Of a DNA stretch of 64,000 nt, positions 11,841 through 24,378 are shown piece by piece. The stretch covers positions 1,674,001-1,738,000 of the forward strand of contig CP103025.1 of assembly GCA_024752435.1 (NCBI GenBank), in the 5' to 3' direction. A program made the position numbers and the translations under genes. Positions within the stretch are counted from its first letter, which is position 1. Every line of letters starts with the position of its first letter. Under the pieces are notes generated by a model, which saw only the letters and a program-made list of their open reading frames with translations, did not search any database and had not been told where the DNA came from. The DNA comes from Allantophomopsis cytisporea. Its lineage: Eukaryota; Ascomycota; Leotiomycetes; Phacidiales; Phacidiaceae.

Positions 11841-12957
11841 CTAACTAAAATGAAATCTTTGCTTCAACCCGTCGTAAATAATGAAAATAAATGCCGAGCT
11901 AGGCGCGCTCCTAAGGACCGTTATGCCACAACCACGATAGAGGCCACTTAAGCCAGCCTGCCGCCAGAGTTTCATGCCCTCGGCGCCAAAAGTCTGCATC
12001 TTGCCCGGCTCAACAGCCTGTGTTTGCATGCGACTCTTAATGGTATCCGCTGGAAAGAAGAGGAAGTTGTAACTCATGCCGGCACTTGCACCCGCACATG
12101 CCTGCTGCCACAGTGGGAGCGGTTCGTCAGCGGGGTGAGCGAGTGGCGCTGTGCGCTCATTGTATTTGCGGAAAAGAAGAGTCGCCGTCTCCTTGGCGCC
12201 GAACCAGGCCGAACAGCCACCCGTCTCACGGATCAGTGTTCCTAGCTGTCCGTTCCAGAAACCTGCAATGCCTTGGTGACGGAAGACTTCGCGGATGATG
12301 GAAAGCGGGTTGGGAGAGGTGTGGATTGTTCCTGTTGGGGTCGAGATGACTGGGACTTGCATCTTACACTTCACCAGTTCCACGGGCGTGAGCACCAGAC
12401 TTGTGAAGGCGCCCGATATACCGCCTGTTAAGAAAAGCGCAGATAACGGGAGGGGCTTGTCTGGAGAGTATAGGCCCGTCGAAAAAAGCGCATTTTGTGC
12501 CAGTCGCTCCCAGAAGAATAGTGAGGATGTTTCGAGTGCTGCACCTAAAAGAGGCGCACTAATACCGCGGTAAAGTCCTGCAAAGCCATCTGCACGGTAG
12601 GATTGGCGAAAGCAGTCGGTTGGACCTTTGTATTGGAGAGGGAGGTGGTCGGGTTGGGATTGGAGTCGGACTTTCACTGTATCGAAGGGGTATTCGATAT
12701 ATTTTCCTGCGATTCCTGCTGTCTAGGGAAGCAAAATAGTCAGTAAGAGTTTTGACTTGTGGTAGTGTGTGAAAGAGGTTTGAGTATATTATGCGAGCTG
12801 ATAATGGGAAATGACATACAGATCCGAAGACAATATCTTCTATTGCATCCATGCCTGCTTCTTTTGTCTTGGCAACAACTTTTGCAGGTTTGGAGGAGAG
12901 GAGGTCTTGGGGAGAGGGAGACGAAGGCCCTCTGATTTCAGCTTGCATGGCATTCAT
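11841..12957 (-). CDS. mitochondrial ornithine carrier (ORT1/ARG-13 type, SLC25)
   Basis: An inner-membrane antiporter that exports ornithine for cytosolic arginine synthesis. Exons 12957-12820 and 12722-11841 give 339 residues. There are three carrier repeats with signatures EYPFDTVKVR (repeat 1), TPVELVKCK (repeat 2) and FPADTIKSR (repeat 3). The first repeat begins DIVFGSTAGIAGKYIEYPFD across the intron, as in the ARG-13/ORT1 branch. The start is the ATG at 12957 (MNAMQAEI); a second ATG at 12948 is possible. The 45-residue leader is longer than in most carriers. Substrate assignment is by subfamily resemblance, so carnitine or basic amino-acid carriers are less likely alternatives. Confidence 0.87.
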
Positions 12958-13565
12958 GACAATTCCCTCTTCGCTTTTCAAGCAGCAGGTAAATATTGTG
13001 AAGTCGTATTTCTTAAGTATTGCGGTTTGATTGCTGCAGTGGGGCTATCGAAGCAGCATTGAAGCCCGAGCGGTGTAAGCAATGACCAGGGAAAAGGGCG
13101 CCAACGATGAAAAGTGAGGGAATAATCTAATCAGATCAAATGATCTCGCGGGATTTCACTTGGCAAGATGGATCAGCCAAGCAATACGCCTCGTGGCCTT
13201 GAAGAAATAGGTGAAGAGTGCTGAAAAATCACTTATTAATGACGCAGGGAAAAGAGAAAATTGGGTAATAGAAATAATTTGGAGGAGAAAGGGGTGGATT
13301 TACATGACAAGGCTCATGTCAATGTCATGTCATATGTAGGTAAGGTACAGAGGTACGGAGAACCAATAGCTCGAAGGGCCGGCAGGCTAAGTCAAACAAT
13401 GAGAGAGAGAAAGAAAAAAAAAAGGAAGGGAATACATAAGGACATACTTGTACCTTACGGAGACCTCGGCTCCGCCGTGTACAGTTACGTCCGACATCAC
13501 ACAAAAAAAAGTTGCGAGGCAAAAGCCAACTGCTTCATTACAACAATCACCAACAGTCACCAACA
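12958..13565. other. promoter side of the ornithine carrier
   Basis: This 5' region of the minus-strand carrier includes an A-rich run at 13408-13432. No gene is supported. Confidence 0.4.
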
Positions 13566-13808
13566 ATGATCTACAATTACCAACAAAAACCGACAGAAGG
13601 ACTGATGCTCGCCACAAGATGGCTACGTCTTTCCAACAAACCTACAGAGTTTTTCATCTCTCAACACCCACGATTTCTGCAACGTTGTACTGTATCCTCA
13701 GCCTACAAGGTCGCTCGTCTCTTATATGACCCTTGTCGATTACATAGGCGACACAAACTGATGCCGTCACTGTTCACCAAAACCTTCTTGCAAGTAAGAT
13801 TTTCTTAA
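13566..13808 (+). CDS. possible small ORF, unknown
   Basis: An 80-codon open frame starts at an ATG preceded by a CAA/ACC-rich leader (acaacaatcaccaacagtc, just upstream), the kind of leader common before fungal starts. The product is basic (MIYNYQQKPTEGL, then LARLLY-like and HRRHKLMPS segments) and matches no family I know. It could be a short protein, a first exon (GTAAGA lies at its 3' end) or chance. Confidence 0.2.
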   Translation: MIYNYQQKPTEGLMLATRWLRLSNKPTEFFISQHPRFLQRCTVSSAYKVARLLYDPCRLHRRHKLMPSLFTKTFLQVRFS

Positions 13809-15794
13809 TATTTAGAAAGCGATATGGAGATGGATATGAAGAGGTAAACAGAACGATTGAGAGTAGTAATAAGAACAAAGTTAAAAGTAAAGGATCTCCT
13901 TAGACCCCAGAGACCCACAGTATAGAAATGTATATACACTTGATCGGCTACTTCCCACGTGAGATATGGGTATTTCGTACTTTTCTCTCTGTGACTCGGG
14001 TCCACGGGGATACCCAGCTATTATGTACATATTTCCCACAAGCTATAGGCGGGGACTTCTGGCAGAATTTAAGTATCGGCCAGTCATAACGTGGTATTTC
14101 CTACAGTAACCAATATTTATTTACTCATGATGTCCGAGTATGTTGTGACGCAATGAGTCGAGTAGAAGCTTGTGAAGCGCACGGCTTTGGGTGGATAGAT
14201 TATATATACATATATAAATATACAAATATAAACACCTATGGTACATATTTGTAAAGGACAGGTTGAATAAGTCTGGGAAGATTCTTGATGAATGTAGTTA
14301 AGGTTGACTATTTAGTAGATGTTGTATTGTAAAATTTGGTACACTTAGGGAATATGATCCTCCTTAGAGCTTCGTAGCGTTGCACTCTGATCTTGATACA
14401 CCCAATACATACATACTTGATACATACTTACAAGTAGTAGATATTCTTGTCCGCCTGCGTAATGGATTATCAGGGTAACAGTATCATCAAGCACATACTC
14501 CTCTCCAGGATGAAAATTATGCTCGACTGTCAGCTGCTGCCCCTCCATTCACAAATTTTTTCATTGGACATGCAACAGATTTGATGTAGCACAATTCCGG
14601 GGACTTTCAAAGTTTGAGCCAGTCTCTTGACTTTGAAAATGGGGAGGGGTAGGGCCCTGGTGCATGTTGGGGTAAGGTAGCACCGGTATTCGGGGGGAGA
14701 AGGGAAAAAAAAAGATCAATACTTGAGGAACGAATGACTATTGAACGATAGCTTATCGGGGGGAATTGGACAGCAACTATCGACATCATGAAATCTTGGG
14801 GGAGCTTCTCTGGTACACATTGTTACCATTAGCTTTGATACTAGAGGCTTAGCTTGATACTACATCACGACATTGTCTGATTGTCCGAGGTCGTTGTTCG
14901 AGGAGTACGCGCAGGATGAGTCGTTTCTGAGTGTCAGTAGTGTCGTTAGAAACAAAGCTGGCCTGAGCACATACATACATATCTAGGTATGCTGTATGTA
15001 TTTCCCTACAGCGCATGCGGTTGGAGGAGGGGGCCGCCCGCAACTGGCTGCGTGAAGTATGTACAAATAGGTACAAGTATGTATGTATGGACGAGGGGCG
15101 GGTGTTCGACATGATTGCTCTGTGATCTGTGCTCGTGGTGCTGCACCGATGTAGGATGTAGAATATGCACGATGTTGAAGATTTTATCCACGAGATATGA
15201 AAAAAAGCTGCCAGCTATCAGCATGTTATGAGCGATCCCGGCCGTGTCTAGAGTAACAGGGCGTAGGTAATGAGAATAACAGCTTCAGCCATTCCCGGCA
15301 TCGCAATGGTCAAGCCGACATGACACGGCGCCATATCAAGATGCTGAATGGAGGACATGGAAAAGATGGGGGCGCGAGGAAGATGTATTGTTATCTCTTG
15401 TATTAACTCAGAGCAGCTGAGAGAGAGTAGCTCTGCGTAGCAAATATAAAATGGTCATCCTTCGCCGTCTCTTTGAGCTGCTTCTCTGAACTCCCACTTC
15501 ATACAATCCTCTTCTCTACTCACCTCTCGGATTCGCGTCGCATTGACATTCTTGTCTCCAATCCGTTGAACGCTACTCTATTCACGACTACAACAAGATA
15601 CCCCACCAAAAATTACCTAGCGAGACTAAACTTGCCCCTCCTACCTAACCAGACAACCAGCACGACTACGACCACTATTACTTCAAAACTTTTTAATTGC
15701 CCTCCTTCTTTCTCCCTCTTATATCATCTCATCATCCTCACTTGTTGACATTCAATCTTCCTCCCTTTAAATTATTATATACCCAATTGCAAAG
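13809..15794. promoter_or_regulatory. upstream region of NADP-glutamate dehydrogenase
   Basis: About 2 kb without a supported gene. TATAAAA at 15445-15451 lies 344 bp before the gdhA start and is followed by a long CT-rich stretch (15470-15770), which I read as core promoter plus leader. Further upstream are TA-rich microsatellite-like tracts (14200-14235) and ACAT/GTAT tetranucleotide runs (14400-14430, 15060-15090). Confidence 0.5.
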
Positions 15795-17499
15795 ATGTCT
15801 AACCTTCCATCCGAGCCAGAGTTCGAGCAGGCCTACAAGGGTACGTCAACATCCAAAACATGAGAATACACACGCATGTGAAATTTTGCAATGCAAGCAA
15901 CTGCATCATTGATTGAACCACCATGCTACCCCACAACCCAATGCCCCTCAAAATCCATATCATTACATCAATTGGAAGCTTTCAATGGACATTTGAACTG
16001 ACTCAACACTTTCGTGGATAGAGCTTGTCTCCACCCTTGAGAACTCCTCTCTCTTTGAGAAGAACCCAGAATACAGAACCGCTCTTAAGATCGTCTCCAT
16101 CCCAGAGCGTATCATCCAGTTCCGTGTTGTCTGGGAGGACGACAACAACCAGCCACAGGTCAACCGCGGTTACCGTGTGCAATTCAACTCTGCCCTCGGT
16201 CCATACAAGGGTGGTCTCCGTTTCCACCCATCTGTCAACCTTTCCATCCTCAAGTTCTTGGGTTTCGAGCAGATCTTCAAGAATGCTCTTACTGGCTGTA
16301 AGTAGTACCACTCAGATTTTACTAATACACTTCTCTGCCCTCAGGCTTCAGAGCTGTGCGGGAGGCGAGTGCGTGTATAGAACAATGGCTAATTTTTTTC
16401 TTCTCTCCTACAGTGAACATTGGTGGTGGTAAGGGAGGAGCCGACTTTGATCCAAAGGGCAAGTCCGACAACGAGATCCGCAAGTTCTGCGTTTCCTTCA
16501 TGCGCGAGCTTAACAAGCACATTGGTGCCGACACTGATGTTCCAGCTGGTGACATTGGTGTCACTGGTCGCGAGATCGGTTACCTTTTCGGTGCTTACCG
16601 TGCCGAGAAGAACAAGTGGGAGGGAGTTTTGACCGGTAAGGGAGGTAGCTGGGGAGGATCCCTCATCCGCCCAGAGGCCACTGGTTACGGTCTCGTCTAC
16701 GTAAGTCCCCATGAATTGTCAAAATTGTATGCATATACTTACAACGTATCAACAGTACGTCGACCACATGATCGCCTACGCTGGTCAGGGTTCTTTCAAG
16801 GGCAAGAAGGTTGCTATTTCCGGATCTGGAAACGTCGCCCAGTACGCCGCCCTTAAGGTCATCGAGCTTGGTGGAACCGTCGTCTCCCTCTCCGACTCTC
16901 AGGGTTCCCTCATCGCTGAGGGCGACAACGTTGTCACCCCAGAGGACATCCACAACATCGCTTCCCTCAAGGTCAAGCGCAAGGCGCTCACTGACTTCGA
17001 GCACGGTGGCAAGTACAAGTACGTTGCCGGTGCCCGCCCATGGACCCACGTCAAGGTCGATGTCGCTCTTCCTTGCGCCACCCAGAACGAGGTCTCCAAG
17101 GAGGAGGCTGAGGCTCTCATTGCCTCTGGCGCCCGCTTCATTGCTGAGGGTTCCAACATGGGGTGCACCCAGGAGGCCATTGATGCTTTCGAGGCCCACC
17201 GCAAGACCAACGCCAAGAACGCTATCTGGTACGCCCCAGGAAAGGCCGCCAACGCTGGTGGTGTCGCTGTCTCTGGTCTTGAGATGGCTCAGAACTCTCA
17301 GCGCATCACCTGGACTTCCGAGGAGGTCGATGAGAAGCTTAAGCTTATCATGAAGGACTGCTTCGAGAACGGCCTTGAGACTGCTAAGACTTACGTTCCT
17401 TCCAAGGATGGCGAGCTTCCTTCCCTCGTTGCTGGTTCCAACATTGCTGGTTTTGTTAAGGTTGCTGCTGCTATGCACGACCAGGGTGACTGGTGGTAA
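15795..17499 (+). CDS. gdhA: NADP-specific glutamate dehydrogenase
   Basis: Catalyses 2-oxoglutarate + ammonium + NADPH to glutamate, the main cytosolic ammonium-assimilation step. Exons 15795-15840, 16022-16297, 16414-16700 and 16756-17499 give 450 residues, the usual length. Substrate-domain motifs are GPYKGGLRFHPSVN and LTGLNIGGGKGGADFDPKG; the nucleotide fold is VAISGSGNVAQYAA. The first exon encodes only 15 residues. Codon use is strongly biased to C-ending codons compared with neighbours, indicating high expression. The 181-nt first intron, CT-rich leader and TATA box fit a highly transcribed gene. Regulation by nitrogen status is expected from the family but is not shown here. Confidence 0.97.
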
Positions 17500-18697
17500 A
17501 TTATCAATGCTCTGGTCGGGTCGCGATAGAGTTTTTGTGCAACGCGTTTTTGGCACCTCTAGATAGGCTGGGCTAGGTTTTGAATATAAAGTAATAAATG
17601 TTACCGGGATGTTGATGCACTGTGATGTGTGGGTGAGCGTATGCAATGACTGGCATGAGCTCTTGGGACTAGTGTGAATTCGCATTTATTGCCCACCAGA
17701 TGCGTCGTGCGAACGTGCGTGGATTTTTGGGGGGTGGGATGTTTTGTTAAGAGGACTGATACTGATGGTAGAGCAGACGATGTGGTTTCATCGAGTAGAT
17801 ATAGCTTGCGGTAAATACCTTCATCGTAAAAGGACTCGGGAAAAGGTCTTTAGTAGGTAACATCTTGTATACATGGTATATAAGGTTCAACTTCTTCGAC
17901 TTCGTCAGATTCAACTTCAATATCATAAATATGATTTTTTTTGTTGATTCCCGTGTTGTTGATGTGGGGTCGCAATTGAAGTGGAACAGGTCAAAGCTTC
18001 GAGAATATATCACAACAATATCTTTCGTTTTAAATCGGATGATCTAGAAACAAAACAAAGGAAAAGAAACAAGGACAAATTGAATTTTATAGGCGTAAAT
18101 GTCACATCGAATTACCACCAAAGAAAGACTAATTGGGGTTGAAATACACATAAAAATGGGATGTAGATATTTATATGTATATATATCTTGTGAAGCACAG
18201 GCCCATTCCATCTCACCTATGACCCGGTGGATGGCAACATCAATAAGAATTGATAGTCATCCCCAAAGACGCAGCTTCACCATAATGCAACAGTCTTTCA
18301 CCATTTCTTCCAAGGTGCCTTCTCTCGATTGTCTTGTCTTATCACCGCAAATCGTTCGTGAGCGAAGCTCGTGACTCTCTGGATTGGGGATCTAGCGCGC
18401 TACCCTTCACCCCTCCTGGCCAATGACGATGAGTGATGAGCGTTGAGCGGTGCCACATTATGGCGTGCTTGCGCGAAGCTGAGTAAAAGTGATGCTTGGG
18501 AGCATGAGCAGTCTAATTGCACCCGGCGCCCAATGGCCGATGTTCGAAGGGCAACGAAACATATTTGAACTCAAACCTCCGTTGCTACCTCTCCTCTTTC
18601 ACTTTTTCTCAAATAAACAATCTCAAAATCACCCCCAAGATCATTCCCATCTTCTTGCTCTCTCCCCAAACAACAATCAATCTATCACATATTCATC
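17500..18697. other. 1.2-kb spacer, 3' UTR of gdhA and promoter of the 1-Cys peroxiredoxin
   Basis: There is no supported open frame. A TA-rich microsatellite-like run lies at about 18168-18190. CT/A-rich sequence just before 18698 looks like a leader of the downstream gene. Confidence 0.45.
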
Positions 18698-19931
18698 ATG
18701 TCTGAGGGATCTACAACGTAAGTTGCCCTCTGCTCTAATACCTCTGTGCCCCGCATTGCCCCTCCATGAAGATTATGAAGGCTTTCGATTGAACGTCGCA
18801 TCATGCCGCTCAAGTTCAAGGATTCATTTTTGAAGGAGCAGCAGCGGCAAGCAATAATGATATCCTAAATACATCATGTTCTTCCATTTCTAGCTACCTA
18901 CATCATTTTTAAGACCTATGAGAGCTTCTCACTGACCTCATCACTACTTCAGTCTTCGTCTTGGCTCCAAGGCCCCAAACTTCCAGGCTGAGACCACCAA
19001 CGGTCCAATCGACTTCCACGAGTTCATTGGTGACAACTGGGTCGTCCTTTTCTCTCACCCAGAGGATTACACTCCAGTCTGCACCACCGAGCTCGGAGCT
19101 TTTGCTAAGCTCGAGCCAGAGTTCACAAAGCGTGGTGTCAAGTTGATCGGTCTCTCCGCCAACACCGTTGACTCTCACGGAGGATGGATTAAGGACATCA
19201 ACGAGATCTCTGGCTCTGACCTTAAGTTCCCAATCATTGGCGACAAGGAGCGCAAGGTCGCCCTTGCCTATGACATGTGAGTAACCATAAAATATTTGAT
19301 CTTTCATCATCATTCGTTGTGGGGTACTGAGAGGACTCAATTATGATTCCTATCAGTATCTTGACATTCCGTCAGCGTTTGAAGAGCTTGGTTAGCTCTG
19401 TAGTCTTACAATTCTACAATTGCATGTTTTCAGATTATACCACCAGGCTCAGATCTTCAACCGTCTCAGTTATCAAAGCTCAATGCTGCTTGAACGGTAT
19501 CTAATCATTTTCCAGGATTGACCACCAGGATGCTACCAACGTTGACGAGAAGGGTATTGCCTTCACTATCCGCTCCGTCTTCATCATCGACCCAAAGAAG
19601 ACCATCCGTCTCATCCTTTCCTATCCAGCCTCCACTGGCCGCAACACCGCTGAGGTTCTCCGTGTCGTCGACTCTCTCCAGACGTGAGTACCCATCATCT
19701 TAATTCCGTTCAAACTTACCAACTGCAATCGAACTGTTACTGACATATTTTTTTTACAGCGCCGACAAGCACCGCATCACCACCCCAATCAACTGGATCC
19801 CAGGAGACGACGTCATCGTCGCCCCACCTGTCTCCAACGAGGAGGCCAAGGTTCTCTTCCCTAACTTCCGTATCGTCAAGCCATACCTCCGATTCACCCC
19901 TCTCCCAAAGGAGAAGACCTCTGCCGCCTAA
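18698..19931 (+). CDS. 1-Cys peroxiredoxin, Prx6/PRX1 type
   Basis: Reduces hydrogen and lipid hydroperoxides with a single peroxidatic cysteine. Exons 18698-18717, 18953-19276, 19516-19683 and 19760-19931 give 227 residues. The active-site motif is SHPEDYTPVCTTELG with Cys50; DMIDHQDATN, FTIRSVFIIDPKK and the C-terminal TPINWIPGDDVIV are Prx6 hallmarks. The first exon is only 20 nt (MSEGSTT) and there is no presequence, so a cytosolic protein is expected. Codon bias is strong, like gdhA. Intron 2 (239 nt) is long for this window and should be checked for alternative exons. Confidence 0.95.
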
Positions 19932-22530
19932 GCGAATAAAGTCTTGGAATGAAATGAATTGGAAGAATTGGGTTGGAGGAGTTTATCACATGGTCGTCAA
20001 TTATATAGACGTTTTACCAGGTAGTTACGTACAGAGATGGTAACAATAAAAGCATTAAAGTCTGCTCGTGGTGCTATGTAAGGGATGCGAGTTTATGTCG
20101 TATTGTGGTGAGGTGAAATACGTGACTGACTGATATTGAGATCCTGTGATGTTGACTTTTCATGGCTGCTACTCTATTTTGGAAGTTTGGACAGGACTGA
20201 TAATGGATAAGGACTAGTGTACCTAAGTATCCAAGACTTTCCGATCTTACACTGGCAGTGCTAGTCTTGTGCATCGTGTTGTCTTCTATCATGAAAAGCA
20301 GTCTATAGGTATTTTCATGCTGGGGAGTGCTGACTTAAAGAGTCTTTCAAATACACACACACCACATATATATATGAAATACATCTACGAAATATATATA
20401 CATACCGCTGGATCTCATTATGACTTTTCTTGCCAGTAGAGTGTTTATGCAAGAGAGCTGTATGCTAGGTACGAATCAAGAGGTTTTCCTTTTTTTCTTT
20501 CCATATCAAAATTCCATTGCTAGCTAGCACCATCGAAGACGGGAATGCAAAGTACCAATCAAATTTGCAACATCTGAATTGGTGCTTCTAGGCAACATAT
20601 ATATGTTATGCTTTTATAGTCAGCGACCTCTTTTTCTTTTCCCCTCTTTCTCCCGCCTTTTTCTTCTTCTTCTTTTTCCTTTCGTTTTGTTCACCAGGCA
20701 ATTTCGATGTATTATATGTCCGCACTTTTTCTTTGGTCCCATCATTCCACCTCTCAAGATTATGAATGCGAAACATCCTTGCTCCATAGGTGACATCAAG
20801 AATGGCTAATACATCCGTCTGTAATCGGAGCTCCAGTATTCGCGCCATTCGATGACAATGGTCGATGCTGCTACTGCGTTCGTGTTCATGTTCCTGTTCC
20901 TGGTTTCGGATGCTTCTAGTCTTCTAGTCTTCTACTGACCTGACACGCGATAACCCTGAGCTACTAGTGCTTCTTCATAGGGCGTTGCTTCGATCAGCAT
21001 CTTCGGATGTGGTTTGTGGTGAGTTTGGAGGCTGTAAGGTATCTATGCATCCTTTCCAGGGCTCTTTATGCGGTCCCTTATCTATTCTGGCAAGGCATGC
21101 TGCTGCCTCTTATGCATTCCTTCTGGTGCTTGATCATAAATGGACCCTAATTAATATATAATCTGCATTTTCATCTTTTATGACTCACAGCATATGCTAG
21201 AATCATTGTCTCTCACGTCACATTCTTCGAATTCTCATTGTCGCTTTCATTCAATTCAAGAAGATGTTTTGGAAAGTTGTGCTCGTAGAGGCCAATTCAA
21301 CTGCCTGAAATCCCCCCCCGCACATAACTCGGTCTTCAAACGAATACTCCGAATATGGAGCTGTTTGTATGGCGTGGTGATTAGCAAGGTACGTAGTATG
21401 AACAGCCGTTCAAGATTAAGATGACATTTCATTAAGGACTACAATGCAAGCTGCTTTCGAAAGAGGACTTCGCAACAAGACCTTCACTGCGAATACTCCA
21501 CAGCTTGTAGGAGTCTTCTCGGCGAGCGTGAGTCGTTCAGTGGGTTTGTCTGAGAAAGCAGTCGTCTTCAAAGCATTGTATTGCGTGTGCGTGTTTTTTG
21601 TCTCCCAGTCCCCCATGTCCGTTCCCGTTCCCGTACCCTATGTACATACTTTGAATCATTATGTATGTACGGTGCGAAGTATATTCTATACACCCCGTCT
21701 TCTTGACCTTCCATGTCGAGCCCCCCTCATGTTCGGAAAGCATGCCGGAGAGTGAAGGTCACGGTAGTGCATAGCCAAGGTAAATACTCCGACGACGTGA
21801 TTAACAGCACTTCTTCAACCATAGACACCCATGCGCCGCGCAAAAGAAAGACAGGAAGGGCAACACAAATGCGATGTCGGACTTGCGCTGTCAACTATGA
21901 CCAATCAGGGGGGCGACCAAGGTGTTCATAGGCTAGTGAAAGGTGATACTTCCGCAGTAGAAAGACTTTAGATGCTTGAGATTCGATGGAGCCAAAAATG
22001 AAAATTATGACAGTTACTACAGCGAAAGCCTTGACCTCATAGGCCCTCCCCCTGTCACTCTTGACTCCTCCTTCACTCACCACCGAAACCAACCAGAGTG
22101 TCTTCAAAATAATACTCATCAAATTCTTATTCCCGTAAGCACAGACGGTCTTTGTGCATGCATGTGCACACAGTCCCTTGCAAGAATACGATGTTCTACA
22201 CAACGAAGGCTCCGGATATAACGGTTTCTCAGATGCTGCACGTACCGGCGCTACCAATGGAATTCCGAAAAACATGACCTTCTCACTCCGATAGATAAGA
22301 TCTGTGCATCGACTACATCAACCAAATGCTTGCTGCTGAGATATTCCTACCTGCCCTATTCCGCCCCAGTGGGTCATTCGTTGTGCCTTTTTTCTCATGT
22401 ATTCACCAAAGGGCCCTTTATTTATGTCCCTCGACCCCTCCCCTCACTTGTCTCATTCAAGGAAAATTTCCTCTTCGCCAACTTCAAGGACTTTCTGCGG
22501 CTTGAAGGATAATTTCAAAAGAGGCATGAT
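19932..22530. other. 2.6-kb spacer with simple repeats, no gene seen
   Basis: This contains the peroxiredoxin 3' UTR, an AC/TA microsatellite at 20350-20404, a 70-bp polypyrimidine run at about 20625-20695, and the promoter of the MFS gene. Open frames at 21444-21755 and 21895-22275 have no family resemblance. Confidence 0.45.
20350..20404. repeat. AC/TA microsatellite
   Basis: Short ACACAC and TATATA runs follow one another within 55 bp (acacacacacc, then tatatatatg, then aatatatataca). Simple repeat, no function inferred. Confidence 0.7.
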
Positions 22531-24378
22531 ATGAGTGTCGTCATGGATCCCGAAAAGAACTTGGAGAATGCCGAAAAGGCTGAGGAGGTGACGGCTGCTC
22601 AGCAAGGAGCTGTCTTGGAGGACCCTGCAAAGGACGAATCGACGCCACCACAAACATCGAAGGAATCGAATTCACGTCCGTCGTCAAGTCAATCGCATAT
22701 GGATAGAGAGGAGGAGGCTGCGGAAAACCTCGAGGCTTTGGCTCCCACGGTCACTGGTCCCGTCTACTCAGCATTTGGAAAATGGCAAAAGCGATATATT
22801 GTTTTCATGGTGACGTGGGCCGCTTTCATCTCTCCGACTTCAGCGAATATTTACTTCCCGGCGCTCAATCCTCTGGCCGCGGATCTTGGAGTCTCGAATA
22901 CTATTATCAACTTGACCCTTACAGCATACATGATTTTCCAGGGTCTAGCTCCAACGGTCTTTGGAGATCTCTCGGACATGGCTGGTAGAAGACCCGCATA
23001 CATCGGAGCTATGATTGTTTATATTGGAGCCAACATCGGTCTTGCACTTCAGAACAGCTATGCAGCTCTCTTCCTTCTCCGATGCCTTCAAAGTTGTGGA
23101 AGCAGTGGTGCAATTGCTCTTGGTATGGGTGTTGTAGCCGACATATCATCCAGTTCTGAAAGAGGCCACTACATGGGAATCGTTGGCGCCGGAACAATGA
23201 TGGGACCGGCTCTCGGCCCAGTCATTGGAGGTATCCTCGCCCAATTCCTTGGCTGGCGATCCATCTTCTGGTTTCTTACTATCTTTGGCGCCTGCTGGTT
23301 CATCCCCTTCGTCTTGACAGTCCCAGAAACAGGCCGCAATGTAGTCGGCAATGGCTCGATAGCGCCACAAGGCTGGAACATGTCTTTGCTCGACTACCTG
23401 GCGTTCAAGAAAGCGGCCCTCCGCGAGAACGAGCTCACGCGGACGAAGTCTGCCGAAGGACGCCGTCTTGCACAAGCGGAACTCGCATCCAAACGCAAAC
23501 TCCGCTGGCCGAACCCCCTGAAGACAGTCCACATTATCATGGAGAAAGATGTGGCCGTAGTCCTCTTCTACAACGCCCTCATTTATACTGCCTTCTACGA
23601 CGTCACCGCATCTCTCCCATCTCTCTTTTCCGCAATCTATGGCTTCAACGACCTCCAGGTCGGTCTCTGCTACCTGCCCTTCGGCGCCGGCTGCGCTATT
23701 GCATCATTCGTCAACGGCAAGATGCTGGACCGCAACTACAAGCGCGTTGCACGACAGATCGGCTTCACCATCGACCGCAAGCGCGGCGACGACCTGCGCG
23801 CCTTCCCTATTGAGCGCGCACGTATCGAGCTGATCTGGCCCATGCTCACCGTCGGCCTCGCGGCCATCCTCTGCTACGGGTGGGTACTCGAGCAAGAAGC
23901 GCACCTCGCGGCGCCGCTCGTGCTCACGTTCCTCATCGGATTCTGCGTGAACGGCGCGTTCAACATCCTCTCTACGCTCCTGGTCGACCTTTACCCGCGA
24001 TCGCCGGCCACGGCCACGGCAGCCAACAACCTCGTCCGCTGCTTCATCGGCGCTGGCGGCACGGGTATCATCAACATTATGATTGAGGGTATGGGACGCG
24101 GCTGGTGCTTTACGTTCATTGCGCTGGTGTGTGTCGTTACCATGCCGATGTTGATGGTGGAAATGAAGCATGGTCCGCGCTGGAGGGAGGAGAGGAGAGT
24201 GAGGATGGAGAATCTGGAGGCCGAGAAGGCAAAGCTTGAGGAAAAGGACAGGTTGGATGCTAGTGCGGCTACTGAGACGGAGACCGAGGAGGAGAGCAGG
24301 AACGTGACACCCGTTGGGGAGAAGGAGAAGGGTGAGGCGGGGCAGAATGGCGTATTGGATGCAGAGAAAAGCACGTAG
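22531..24378 (+). CDS. MFS drug:H+ antiporter, DHA1 (12-TM) family
   Basis: A plasma-membrane proton-coupled exporter, probably for drugs or small metabolites. It is a single exon of 615 residues. A 90-residue hydrophilic Glu/Ser-rich cytosolic N-tail precedes TM1 (VFMVTWAAFISPTSANIYFP). Motif A, GDLSDMAGRRPAYI, is at about 145-158, and a motif C-like GPALGPVIGG follows in TM5. A long central loop carries KSAEGRRLAQAELASKRK, and the tail is charged and Glu-rich. The start context is ATG at 22531; a downstream ATG (residue 5) is also possible. Resemblance is to the fungal QDR-like DHA1 branch; the substrate cannot be told from sequence. Confidence 0.88.
   Translation: MSVVMDPEKNLENAEKAEEVTAAQQGAVLEDPAKDESTPPQTSKESNSRPSSSQSHMDREEEAAENLEALAPTVTGPVYSAFGKWQKRYIVFMVTWAAFISPTSANIYFPALNPLAADLGVSNTIINLTLTAYMIFQGLAPTVFGDLSDMAGRRPAYIGAMIVYIGANIGLALQNSYAALFLLRCLQSCGSSGAIALGMGVVADISSSSERGHYMGIVGAGTMMGPALGPVIGGILAQFLGWRSIFWFLTIFGACWFIPFVLTVPETGRNVVGNGSIAPQGWNMSLLDYLAFKKAALRENELTRTKSAEGRRLAQAELASKRKLRWPNPLKTVHIIMEKDVAVVLFYNALIYTAFYDVTASLPSLFSAIYGFNDLQVGLCYLPFGAGCAIASFVNGKMLDRNYKRVARQIGFTIDRKRGDDLRAFPIERARIELIWPMLTVGLAAILCYGWVLEQEAHLAAPLVLTFLIGFCVNGAFNILSTLLVDLYPRSPATATAANNLVRCFIGAGGTGIINIMIEGMGRGWCFTFIALVCVVTMPMLMVEMKHGPRWREERRVRMENLEAEKAKLEEKDRLDASAATETETEEESRNVTPVGEKEKGEAGQNGVLDAEKST

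Noticed and set aside
15999..16005. TGACTCA, a perfect Gcn4/CPC1 site, near gdhA
   Set aside because: It lies inside intron 1, 16 nt before the acceptor, and its CTGAC core is the expected branch point; splicing explains it better than transcription control.
16663..17685. 340-codon minus-strand open frame over gdhA
   Set aside because: Biased third-position codon use in gdhA leaves the opposite strand open; the forward protein is unmistakable and the reverse has no family.
21713..21931. Basic, Cys-containing short frame that hints at a zinc-cluster
   Set aside because: Cysteine spacing does not fit Zn2Cys6 or C2H2, and there is no continuing exon.
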